From RGIG426 sp045640165 (GTDB lineage Bacteria > Bacillota > Clostridia > Oscillospirales > Acutalibacteraceae): DNA of 64,000 nt. Each line of letters starts with the position of its first letter. The stretch's first letter is position 1. Below are positions 1 through 7,311 of the stretch, in pieces. The stretch is taken from NCBI GenBank assembly GCA_045640165.1, contig JAZUEK010000037.1:1-64000 (forward strand), read 5' to 3'. The position numbers and the translations under genes were made by a program. The notes under the pieces are model-generated. The model did not search any database and had not been told where the DNA came from. It worked only from the letters and a program-made list of their open reading frames with translations.

Positions 1-666
1 GGCATCCACTTTCGGAAGCGTCTTAAACAGCGTGATAAAATCCTCGATGTTGCCTGCACCGCCGGACGCGATAACCGGCACGGACACGACGTTGCACACC
101 GCTTCGAGCATCGGCAGGTCGAATCCGCCTTTGACGCCGTCAGTGTCAATCGAGTTTAAGACAATCTCGCCGGCGCCGCTGTCTACGCCGCGCTTAATCC
201 ACTCGATGGCATCAAGCCCGGTATTCTCGCGGCCGCCTTTGGCGAACACGCGAAACACGCCGTCTACGCGTTTGACGTCCACCGACAGCACCACGCATTG
301 GTCGCCGTAGAGCTTGGCGGCTTTGCCGATGAGCGACGGGTCGCGAATCGCACCCGAGTTGACGCTCACTTTGTCCGCGCCGCATTTAAGCACGCGGTCA
401 AAATCGTCCACCGTGTTGATGCCGCCGCCGACCGTCAGCGGAATAAAGACGTTTTTCGCCGTCTCGCGCAAAATGTCGGTAAAGAGTTTTCGGCCGTCCG
501 ACGAGGCGGTGATATCATAAAACACCAGTTCGTCCGCGCCGCAGCGGCTGTAATATTCCGCGAGTTCGACGGGTGAGGCAACCTGCCGCAACCCCTCGAA
601 ATTCACGCCTTTGACCACTTGTCCGTCCCTCACGTCGAGGCACGGAATGATACGTTTTGTAATCAT
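1..666 (-). CDS. hisF: Imidazole glycerol phosphate synthase cyclase subunit HisF (partial, C-terminus outside window)
   Basis: HisF is the cyclase half of IGP synthase. It takes ammonia from HisH and converts PRFAR to imidazole glycerol phosphate and AICAR in the cytoplasm. The visible 222 residues start MITKRIIPCLDVRDG, with the catalytic Asp11 in CLDVRDG and the second catalytic aspartate in LSVDVKR; the (beta/alpha)8 signature ADELVFYDITAS is also present. The family is about 250 residues, so roughly 30 C-terminal residues lie beyond the left edge. The start codon overlaps the hisA stop (ATGA), which indicates translational coupling as the last visible gene of the his operon. hisI/hisE are not in the window and may follow to the left. 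Confidence 0.96.
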   Translation of the reverse strand, partial: MITKRIIPCLDVRDGQVVKGVNFEGLRQVASPVELAEYYSRCGADELVFYDITASSDGRKLFTDILRETAKNVFIPLTVGGGINTVDDFDRVLKCGADKVSVNSGAIRDPSLIGKAAKLYGDQCVVLSVDVKRVDGVFRVFAKGGRENTGLDAIEWIKRGVDSGAGEIVLNSIDTDGVKGGFDLPMLEAVCNVVSVPVIASGGAGNIEDFITLFKTLPKVDA

Positions 667-1376
667 TTTGCCACCTCAATTGCGGTTTTTAAGTCGATCG
701 CGCCCGTGTAATACGCTTTGCCGATAATCGCGCCGTAAAGGTCGAGGGCGGCAAGCGCTTTGACGTCGTCCAGCGACGACACACCGCCCGACGCGGTAAT
801 ATCCATCGAGAAGCGGTGGGAAAGTTCGCGGTACAGTTCGCGGTTGGTGCCCACCATCGCGCCGTCTTTGGAAATGTCGGTGCAGATGATGGTTTTGACA
901 CCGATTTGCTGCATCTTTTCGCAAAACTCGAACGCATCGACGCCGGAATCCTCCGTCCAACCTTTCACGGCGACCTTGCCGTCGCGGATATCGATGCCGA
1001 CCGCGATTTTGTCGCCGTATTTTTCGACCGCTTCGCGCAAAAATTGCTCGTTTTCTACCGCGGCCGTGCCCAAAATCACGCGATCGAGCCCGGCTTTCAC
1101 GTAAAGGTCAACCACTTGCATCGTGCGGATACCGCCGCCGATTTCACAGAACAGTCCACTTTCAGCTTTGAGCTTTGCAACCGTGTCAAAGTTCGGCGTG
1201 CCGCCGGTTTTCGCGCCCTCCAAATCCACCAAGTGGACGTGGGTTGCGCCGCATTTCTTAAAATCCTCGATAACTTCAAGAGGGTTGTCGTTATACACCG
1301 TTTTTTGTGCGTAGTCGCCTTTGTAAAGGCGCACCGCTTTCCCCTCGTACAAGTCGATTGCCGGGAAAATCAGCAC
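663..1376 (-). CDS. hisA: ProFAR isomerase HisA
   Basis: 1-(5-phosphoribosyl)-5-[(5-phosphoribosylamino)methylideneamino]imidazole-4-carboxamide isomerase, which opens the ribose of ProFAR by an Amadori rearrangement to give PRFAR for HisHF. The 237 residues match the family length. The barrel begins LIFPAIDLYEGKAVRL with catalytic Asp8, and the second catalytic Asp lies in AVGIDIRDGKVAVKGW. Phosphate-binding glycine loops ASGGVSS and GAIIGKAYY are visible near the C-terminus. The gene overlaps hisH upstream by 7 bases and hisF downstream by 4, typical of a tightly packed biosynthetic operon. Confidence 0.97.
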   Translation of the reverse strand: MLIFPAIDLYEGKAVRLYKGDYAQKTVYNDNPLEVIEDFKKCGATHVHLVDLEGAKTGGTPNFDTVAKLKAESGLFCEIGGGIRTMQVVDLYVKAGLDRVILGTAAVENEQFLREAVEKYGDKIAVGIDIRDGKVAVKGWTEDSGVDAFEFCEKMQQIGVKTIICTDISKDGAMVGTNRELYRELSHRFSMDITASGGVSSLDDVKALAALDLYGAIIGKAYYTGAIDLKTAIEVAK

Positions 1377-1999
1377 AGCGACCCCTCCTTCATCTCACAA
1401 AATGCTCGCAAAATCGCGAGTCCGACGTCTCCGCTTTTCTCCGGATGGAACTGGCAACCCATCACGTTGCCTTTTGCCACCGCCGCAGTGATGTCCGCGC
1501 CGTATTCCGACCACGCGATGCGGTCAGCTTCGCAGTTGACCGCGCAAAACGAGTGGACGAAATAGACACAGTCGCCCTCGTTTATGTATTTGAACAACGG
1601 ATGCTTGCCGTGGTCGAACGTCAGGGCGTTCCACCCCATATGCGGAATTTTAAGGTCGCTCACGCGGTCGGCAATCGGGCGAATTTCGCCGGAAATCAGC
1701 CCCAAACCGTCGTGCTCACCGTATTCGTAACTCTTGTCGAACAAGAGCTGCATCCCGAGGCAGATACCCATCACGGGTTTCCCTTTTTCAATTTGCGCTT
1801 TGAGCGCCGGCACCATGCCCGAGGCATTCAGCTTGTCGGCGGCATCTTTGAACGCGCCGACACCGGGCAAAATGATGCGCTCAGCGACATCTAACACGGC
1901 AGGATCGGCGGTAATGACCGCTTTTTCGCCGATTTTTTCAAAGGACGACACAAGGGAAAACAAATTCCCCACGCCGTAGTCGATAATGGCGGTCATCAA
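1370..1999 (-). CDS. hisH: Imidazole glycerol phosphate synthase glutaminase subunit HisH
   Basis: Class I glutamine amidotransferase that hydrolyses glutamine and channels ammonia to HisF. The nucleophile Cys80 sits in the elbow GICLGMQLLF, and the His-Glu pair is in CQFHPEKSGD near the C-terminus; the oxyanion region is LPGVGAF. 209 residues is a normal length. The start overlaps the hisB stop (ATGATGA), so either of two adjacent ATG codons could be used; I kept the outer one. It lies between hisB and hisA, as in many bacterial his operons. Confidence 0.96.
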   Translation of the reverse strand: MMTAIIDYGVGNLFSLVSSFEKIGEKAVITADPAVLDVAERIILPGVGAFKDAADKLNASGMVPALKAQIEKGKPVMGICLGMQLLFDKSYEYGEHDGLGLISGEIRPIADRVSDLKIPHMGWNALTFDHGKHPLFKYINEGDCVYFVHSFCAVNCEADRIAWSEYGADITAAVAKGNVMGCQFHPEKSGDVGLAILRAFCEMKEGSLC

Positions 2000-2583
2000 A
2001 GCACCCCTTTGGTGGACGGAATTTCGTCCTTGAATTCGGCGTCAATCGCCACCGCTTGCCGCAAACTGCGACCAACGGACTTGAAAGCGCCCTCAATGAT
2101 GTGGTGAGAATTCTTTCCGCACAGCGTGCGAATGTGCAACGCACAGTTCGCCTGCCGCACAAAGCCGAGCCAGAATTCCTCGACGAGTTCGGTGTCGAAC
2201 GTGCCGACCTTTTCGGTCGGGATTTTCAAATCAAAACCGAGGAAATCGCGGCCGGAAAAGTCCACCGCCGACAGCACGAGCGTCTCATCCATCGGCAAAA
2301 CGGTATCGCCGTAGCGATGAATGCCGCGCTTGTCGCCGAGCGCCTCGAAAAACGCTTTGCCGCGCGAAATGCCGATGTCCTCCACCGAGTGGTGGTCGTC
2401 CACGTAGGTGTCGCCGTTGCATTTAACGGTCAAATCAAACCGCCCGTGCGAGGCAAAGAGCGTCAGCATATGATCGAGAAAGCCGACACCGGTGTCAATT
2501 TCGCTTTTTCCGCTGCCGTCGAGGTTGAGCGTAAGCGCGATGTCTGTTTCCGCGGTTTTGCGGTTTACCGTAGCCTGTCTCAT
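1996..2583 (-). CDS. hisB: Imidazoleglycerol-phosphate dehydratase HisB
   Basis: Manganese-dependent dehydratase converting imidazole glycerol phosphate to imidazole acetol phosphate. The protein is monofunctional: at 195 residues there is no N-terminal histidinol phosphatase domain as in enterobacterial HisB. Metal-binding histidine motifs are visible in DDHHSVEDIGI and in NSHHIIEGAFK, with the conserved DTGVGFLDHML near residue 30. It overlaps hisC by 4 bases. A separate histidinol phosphatase would be needed and is not in the window. Confidence 0.97.
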   Translation of the reverse strand: MRQATVNRKTAETDIALTLNLDGSGKSEIDTGVGFLDHMLTLFASHGRFDLTVKCNGDTYVDDHHSVEDIGISRGKAFFEALGDKRGIHRYGDTVLPMDETLVLSAVDFSGRDFLGFDLKIPTEKVGTFDTELVEEFWLGFVRQANCALHIRTLCGKNSHHIIEGAFKSVGRSLRQAVAIDAEFKDEIPSTKGVL

Positions 2584-3644
2584 TTCGCCACCCCCAAAAT
2601 CGTTTTGAGCGCCGAAACCAGCGTCTCCATCTCTTCGCGCGAGCCAACCGTAATGCGGTTATAGTCGCGCAAAAGTTCAGTTTCAAAGTGACGAACAAGC
2701 ACACCTTGCTCGCGCAGGGCGTTGTAGAGGTCAAGACCGCCCATTTGCGGATGTTTTGCAAAGAGGAAGTTCGCTTTCGAATCGGTCATCACAAAGCCGA
2801 GCGCTTTGAGTTCCGCTTCCGCCCACGCGCGGTTTTCCATAATCGCGCGGCAGTTCTTTTCAAAATACGCGACGTCGCAAAACGCGCCGATACCGGCCGC
2901 CGCCGTCATACGGTTGACGTTGTAGGGGTTGGTCGAATATTTAAGCGTGTTTAAGTCGGCGATAAGCGCCTTGTTGCCAATCGCCACGCCGAGCCGGCCG
3001 CCGGCAAGCGAGCGCGATTTCGAAAGTGTTTGGCAAACAAGCAGATTGTCGTATTTTTTCGTAAGGCAAACCGCGCTTTCCGCGCCGAAATCCACATACG
3101 CCTCGTCCACCACCACGACGTTGTCGGGGTTTGACTTAACGATTTGCTCAATTTCCGAAAGCGAAAGCGCAATACCCGTCGGCGCGTTGGGGTTAGCGAG
3201 AAAAATCGTCTTCCCTGCGCCGCAGTAATCGGCGATATTCAAAGTAAAATCGGCATTCAGCGGTTTCGTCTCGTACGGCACGCGGTTAAAGTCCGCCGCC
3301 ACGGGATAAAAGCTGTAGGTGATGTTCGGGAACAGCGCCGGCGTGTTATCATCGCAAAACGCGTTAAACGCAAAGCCGATGGCATCGTCCGAGCCGTTGA
3401 CAAACAAGAGTTCGTCCGTCGCAACGCCATAAAATTCCGCGGCCGCCGCAACGAGATCGCGACAAGTCGGGTCGGAATAGAGCTGCAAATCCCCTGCCGC
3501 TTGGCGCGCAAGCCGCTGAGCAATCGGCGACGGCGGAAACGGCGATTCGTTCGTGTTAAGTTTTACGTATTTCCGCTCGCGCGGCTGTTCGCCGGGCGTA
3601 TACGGCGTGAGCGCGGCAAATTTGCCGCTCATAAATCGGCTCAT
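2580..3644 (-). CDS. hisC: Histidinol-phosphate aminotransferase HisC
   Basis: PLP-dependent class I/II aminotransferase that transfers the amino group of glutamate to imidazole acetol phosphate. 354 residues, family-typical. The PLP lysine lies in QTLSKSRSLAGGRLG, the cofactor-contacting motif is FLANPNAPTG, and VVDEAYVDF carries the aspartate that pairs with the pyridine nitrogen. The N-terminal VKLNTNESPFPPSP is a classic HisC signature. One base separates it from hisD upstream and it overlaps hisB downstream. Confidence 0.97.
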   Translation of the reverse strand: MSRFMSGKFAALTPYTPGEQPRERKYVKLNTNESPFPPSPIAQRLARQAAGDLQLYSDPTCRDLVAAAAEFYGVATDELLFVNGSDDAIGFAFNAFCDDNTPALFPNITYSFYPVAADFNRVPYETKPLNADFTLNIADYCGAGKTIFLANPNAPTGIALSLSEIEQIVKSNPDNVVVVDEAYVDFGAESAVCLTKKYDNLLVCQTLSKSRSLAGGRLGVAIGNKALIADLNTLKYSTNPYNVNRMTAAAGIGAFCDVAYFEKNCRAIMENRAWAEAELKALGFVMTDSKANFLFAKHPQMGGLDLYNALREQGVLVRHFETELLRDYNRITVGSREEMETLVSALKTILGVAK

Positions 3645-3645
3645 A

Positions 3646-4920
3646 TTAACCCTCCGTTCGAATAACGGCGCTTTTCGCGTGGGCGGTCAGCCCCTCTTTT
3701 TTTGCAAAGGTCGAAACGTCTTCCGCGACCTTGGCCAGCGCCTCTTTCGTATAATACGTGAACTGCATTTTCTTCACAAAATCGTCCACCGACAACGGGC
3801 TCGAGAACTTCGCCGTGCCGCTCGTCGGAAGCGTGTGGTTGGGGCCGGCAAAATAGTCGCCGAGCGCCTCGGGACAGTTGCGCCCAAGGAACACCGAGCC
3901 GGCGTGCCGCACCTTTTCGAGCACCGCAAACGGCTCGTCCACACAGAGTTCCAAGTGCTCCGGCGCGATTTCGTTCGCAATGTCAATGACCAAATCGAGC
4001 GTGTCCGCCACGATGATTTTGCCGTTTTGGTCAATGGACGCGCGCGCAATCTCCGCGCGTTCCAAAAGCGGAATTTGCACTTCCAGTTCCGCCTGCACCG
4101 CTTTGGCGAGGTCGGCGCTGTCGGTGACAAGCACCGCCGACGCCAACTTGTCGTGCTCCGCTTGCGACAGCAGGTCCGCCGCCAAGTGGCGCGGATCGCT
4201 TTTACCGTCGGACACAATCATAATCTCGCTCGGGCCGGCAATCATATCAATCGACACGCGGCCAAACACCTGCTTTTTCGCCTCGGCAACGAACGCGTTG
4301 CCCGGGCCGACGATTTTGTCCACCTGTGGGATACTCTCCGTACCGTAAGCGAGGGCGGCAATCGCCTGCGCGCCGCCGACTTTATAGATTTTATCCACAC
4401 CGGCAACCGAAGCCGCCGCCAAAATCGCCGGGTTGATTTTGCCCTCGGCCGTCGGCGGCGTGGTAATGACCACTTCTTTGACGCCGGCAATTTTCGCAGG
4501 AATCGCATCCATCAGCACGGTGGACGGATACGCCGCCGTACCGCCCGGAACGTAGAGACCGGCGCGATCAACGGGAATCACGCGCTGACCAATCACCGTG
4601 CCGTCGGGCGCATCGAGGCGAAAGCCCTCGCGCTTTTGGTTTTCGTGGAAACGGCGGATGTTCGCCGCCGCCTTTTTAAGAATTTCCAAAAATTCCGGCT
4701 CAACCGCCGCCACCGCCTCGTCAATTTCCTCTTTCGAGACAAGCAGGGTATCGAGTTTCGCCTTGTCAAACTTTTCGCCGTATTCAAAAAGCGCTTTATC
4801 GCCGTTTTTGCGGACGTTGTCGATAATCTCCGCGACGATGTCGGTAACGTTGAAACTCGGCACAACACGGGCGAAAATTTCGTCGTTCGACACCTCGCCG
4901 TAATTAAGAATTTTAATCAT
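3646..4920 (-). CDS. hisD: Histidinol dehydrogenase HisD
   Basis: Zinc- and NAD-dependent enzyme that carries out the last two steps, L-histidinol to L-histidinal to L-histidine. 424 residues is the usual size. Seen in the sequence: YVPGGTAAYPSTVLM, GVKEVVITTPP, IAGPSEIMIV, the zinc/substrate region DLLSQAEHDK, and the C-terminal HTLPTSGTAKFSSPLSVDDF. It follows the fused hisZG by three bases and precedes hisC. It ends with an ordinary TAA, which shows TAA acts as a stop in this genome. Confidence 0.97.
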   Translation of the reverse strand: MIKILNYGEVSNDEIFARVVPSFNVTDIVAEIIDNVRKNGDKALFEYGEKFDKAKLDTLLVSKEEIDEAVAAVEPEFLEILKKAAANIRRFHENQKREGFRLDAPDGTVIGQRVIPVDRAGLYVPGGTAAYPSTVLMDAIPAKIAGVKEVVITTPPTAEGKINPAILAAASVAGVDKIYKVGGAQAIAALAYGTESIPQVDKIVGPGNAFVAEAKKQVFGRVSIDMIAGPSEIMIVSDGKSDPRHLAADLLSQAEHDKLASAVLVTDSADLAKAVQAELEVQIPLLERAEIARASIDQNGKIIVADTLDLVIDIANEIAPEHLELCVDEPFAVLEKVRHAGSVFLGRNCPEALGDYFAGPNHTLPTSGTAKFSSPLSVDDFVKKMQFTYYTKEALAKVAEDVSTFAKKEGLTAHAKSAVIRTEG

Positions 4921-4923
4921 CGT

Positions 4924-6471
4924 TTATTCCTCCAAATTCGCGGCGAGCCCGGCGGCGATTTTGTCAATCGCCTCGCTCTTAAACTTGAACGACGCCTTGT
5001 TGGAAATGAGCCGCGCGCTGATAGGTACCACGTCCTCGATAACCTCGAGGTTGTTCTCGCGCAAGGTGGCGCCGGTTTCGACGATATCCACAATCACGTC
5101 CGAAAGTCCCAAAATCGGCGCAATCTCAATCGAGCCGTTTAAGTGGATAAAGTCGATGTCGCGGCCTTTTTTGCGATAGAAATTCTTGGCGATATTCGAA
5201 AACTTCGTCGCCACGCGAAGGGTTTTGGTCGTATCGTCCTCAAACCCTTTCGGCGCCGCTACCGCCATTTTGCACACACCCGTGTGCAAATCGACAAGTT
5301 CGTATACGTCCGGCTCGTATTCGAGCAAAATATCTTTGCCGCATACACCCACGTCGGCGGCACCGCGCTCGACGTAAATCGCCACGTCGGACGGCTTCAC
5401 CCAGAAATAGCGCACGCCTTTTTCGGGGTTTTCAAAAATGAGTTTGCGGTTGGGTTCCAAAATCGACGGGCACGGGAAACCGGCTTTGGCAAACGCTTTA
5501 TACACACGCTCGCCGAGGCGGCCTTTCGGAAGCGCCACGTTGATAAATCCGTCGTCCGCGGCGGAGGCCTCGTCCACTCGTTCGAGCGCGTCGGTATACA
5601 CCGCGAAGCCAATCGCGTTCGAGCGACGTTTCATTTTTTGCATCAGGCGGTCATACTGTCCACCGGAAAGCACCGCTTCCGGCACACCGGGCAAAAAGCC
5701 CTTGAACACGACGCCGTTATAGTAGTTCACGTCGTTAAGAATCGAGAAGTCCACGCGCAACTCTGCCGCGTTCGCCGCCGACAGCACCGCGCGGAAATTC
5801 TCGTACGCTTCGCTTGCCGCAAACAAACCGTCAAGCGTCGGCAGCACCTCTTGCGGCGTGCCGTATACGCCGGCGAGCGTGAGCAACGCATCTACCGCAT
5901 CCGTATCGCCACACTCGGCGCAAAGGGTAGCGATTTCGTGGCGGTTTTTCTCGGAAATCGCTTGATACAGCGCGGCGGTTTTCTTACTGCCGAGTGCCAA
6001 GCGCTCCACGACACTCTCGAGCAAATCGAGGTCGGACACAGCGAGCACGCCGCCCTCGCCGAGCGAACGCAAACTCTCTGCCGCAAGCGCCAGCACCTCG
6101 CCCACTTCGGATTTGCCGACCGCGCCGAAACACTCGACGCCCATCTGCAAAATCTCGCGGAACGGTGCGTTGCCGCCTGCCGCGCGGTAGACGTTTTCGT
6201 CGTAAAACACCTTACGGGTCACGTCCGGCTCGTCGGCGCTGTTCTTGATAATCGACAGCGTCACGTCGGGTTTGAGCGCCATCAGCTTGCCGTCAGAATC
6301 GGTAAACGTGATGACGTTGTCCGACACGAGAAAGTCCTTGTTTTTGGCGTAGAGGTCGTATTCCTCGAACTTGCTCATCCGATACGGCAAAAAGCCCTTT
6401 TGTGCGTATAATTCACGCAGGCGAAACACGATTTTTTCGCCGCTTTTTAAGACAGAATCGTTAATATTCAT
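4924..6471 (-). CDS. hisZG: Fused ATP phosphoribosyltransferase: HisZ regulatory domain plus short-form HisG
   Basis: First committed step of histidine synthesis (ATP + PRPP to phosphoribosyl-ATP). Residues about 1-295 are HisZ, a histidyl-tRNA-synthetase-like class II domain lacking aminoacylation function (LMALKPDVTLSIIKN, YNGVVFKGFLPG, VLSGGQYDRLM). Residues about 308-515 are short-form catalytic HisG, starting INVALPKGRLGERV and carrying AADVGVCGKDIL and the PRPP-binding region IVDIVETGATLRENNL. Short-form HisG normally forms a hetero-octamer with a separate HisZ; here both are one continuous reading frame of 515 residues with no stop or shift at the junction. The start overlaps the yerC stop. 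The domain assignments are clear; the quaternary structure is inferred. Confidence 0.93.
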   Translation of the reverse strand: MNINDSVLKSGEKIVFRLRELYAQKGFLPYRMSKFEEYDLYAKNKDFLVSDNVITFTDSDGKLMALKPDVTLSIIKNSADEPDVTRKVFYDENVYRAAGGNAPFREILQMGVECFGAVGKSEVGEVLALAAESLRSLGEGGVLAVSDLDLLESVVERLALGSKKTAALYQAISEKNRHEIATLCAECGDTDAVDALLTLAGVYGTPQEVLPTLDGLFAASEAYENFRAVLSAANAAELRVDFSILNDVNYYNGVVFKGFLPGVPEAVLSGGQYDRLMQKMKRRSNAIGFAVYTDALERVDEASAADDGFINVALPKGRLGERVYKAFAKAGFPCPSILEPNRKLIFENPEKGVRYFWVKPSDVAIYVERGAADVGVCGKDILLEYEPDVYELVDLHTGVCKMAVAAPKGFEDDTTKTLRVATKFSNIAKNFYRKKGRDIDFIHLNGSIEIAPILGLSDVIVDIVETGATLRENNLEVIEDVVPISARLISNKASFKFKSEAIDKIAAGLAANLEE

Positions 6472-6764
6472 TGCGTTTTCTCCGTTTCTTCCATGCGTTC
6501 CAGCGCGATTTGGTAGCCGCCCTCGCCATAGGTTAAACAGCGGTTAACACGGCTGATGGTGGCGGTGCTAACCCCCACCTCGGCGGCGATTTTTTGGTAA
6601 CTGCATTTTTGGTTAAGCAGCACCGCAGTATCCAGCCGCTGCGCCATATCTTGGATTTCTTTAATGGTACATAAGTCCGTAAACAGCGCTTTGACTTCTT
6701 CGGGCGACTGCATCGACGCAATCGCCGCAAACAAGCGCTCGGTGGACTTGTCGGAATAGGTCAT
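6468..6764 (-). CDS. yerC: YerC/YecD-family TrpR-like repressor (HisR-type), head of the his operon
   Basis: 98-residue TrpR-superfamily DNA-binding protein. The helix-turn-helix is visible as CSYQKIAAEVGVSTATISRVN (residues about 54-74), preceded by the family sequence IKEIQDMAQRLDTAVLLNQ. Members of this family adjoining his genes in Firmicutes have been described as histidine-responsive regulators (HisR). Its position as first gene, overlapping hisZG by four bases, and a single strong promoter just upstream suggest autoregulation of the whole his operon. Ligand and operator are inferred, not shown by the sequence. Confidence 0.9.
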   Translation of the reverse strand: MTYSDKSTERLFAAIASMQSPEEVKALFTDLCTIKEIQDMAQRLDTAVLLNQKCSYQKIAAEVGVSTATISRVNRCLTYGEGGYQIALERMEETEKTQ

Positions 6765-6793
6765 ACGTGCCCCTCCTAATTCATTGTGCTATC

Positions 6794-6822
6794 AGTTTAT
6801 CACGGTAAAGCGGTAAAGTCAA
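6794..6822 (-). promoter_or_regulatory. Sigma-A promoter of the his operon with candidate operator
   Basis: On the minus strand TTGACT (6817-6822) and TAAACT (6794-6799) are separated by exactly 17 bases. The spacer holds a direct repeat TTTACCG-C-TTTACCG, which could be part of a YerC/HisR operator. A Shine-Dalgarno AGGAGGGG precedes the yerC ATG. Promoter hexamers are seen directly; the operator is a guess. Confidence 0.75.
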
Positions 6823-6890
6823 GAGAAAATGAAAAGTTTTTTGCGATTTTTTGAGGTTTTTGCACTCTCCGCACCATTTCACAGCGTACA

Positions 6891-7023
6891 CTTGCCTCCC
6901 TCTGACGAGGGAGATGGCAAAACCGTAGGTTTTGACGGAGGGAGAGACAAATTTTGATAAAAAACCGTTCTCTCCCCCAGTCTCGCTATCGCTCGACAGC
7001 CCCCTCGTCAGAGGGGGCCAAGA
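6891..7023. repeat. MITE-like intergenic palindromic element
   Basis: About 130 bases bounded by imperfect inverted repeats: CTTGCCTCCCTCTGACGAGG on the left and its near reverse complement CCTCGTCAGAGGGGGCCAAG on the right. An inner inverted pair (GGAGGGAGAGA / TCTCTCCC) nests inside. No coding potential. Elements of this look (ends CTCCCTC...GACGAGGG) are common as dispersed intergenic repeats in gut Clostridia genomes, from general knowledge. Confidence 0.6.
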
Positions 7024-7028
7024 GGAAC

Positions 7029-7246
7029 ACTCAAATTCTTTTGTAGGGACCGGCGTCCTCGACGGTCCATTGTGGAATTTTGTAGGGATTCGTGGCGCGT
7101 TTGTAGGGGGCATTCACGAATGGCCCCTCTTGGTCAGTAGGATAGATTCGGTGGGCGATTCGTGAATCGCCCCTACGAAATCGCCCAGAGTAACCTCAAC
7201 TTTTCACCAAGGGACGTCGAAACACCGGCCCTACGCGCGCCGGACG
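7029..7246. repeat. Cluster of GTAGGG...CCCTAC hairpin repeat modules (copy 1)
   Basis: Contains several short palindromic modules: one with TTGTAGGGACCGGCGTCCTC (about 7041-7072), one with GTAGGGGGCATTCACGAATG (7103-7127) and one with GGGCGATTCGTGAATCGCCC (7152-7176). The same three modules recur in a different order at about 34150-34280, with the flanking ACTCAAATTCT also shared. Non-coding; fills the gap between the argH terminator and the his promoter. Confidence 0.65.
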
Positions 7247-7263
7247 TTTCGTTACTAAAACGC

Positions 7264-7299
7264 ACAAAAAACCGCGAGCGCTATGCGCTCACGGTTTTT
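7264..7299 (-). terminator. Rho-independent terminator of argGH
   Basis: Long stem just after the argH stop: AAAAACCGCGAGCGC pairs across a TAT loop with GCGCTCACGGTTTTT (one mismatch), with T-rich flanks in the minus direction. Works for the leftward arg operon. Confidence 0.85.
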
Positions 7300-7311
7300 C
7301 TATTTCATTCC

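Noticed and set aside
3553..5142. Long plus-strand open frames over the his genes, and similarly over argG and the pilus ATPase genes
   Set aside because: Arg/His-rich antisense shadows of well-recognised enzymes on the minus strand.
6891..7246. CRISPR array
   Set aside because: The repeats are palindromic modules of different types with irregular spacing and no regular direct repeat-spacer pattern or cas genes.
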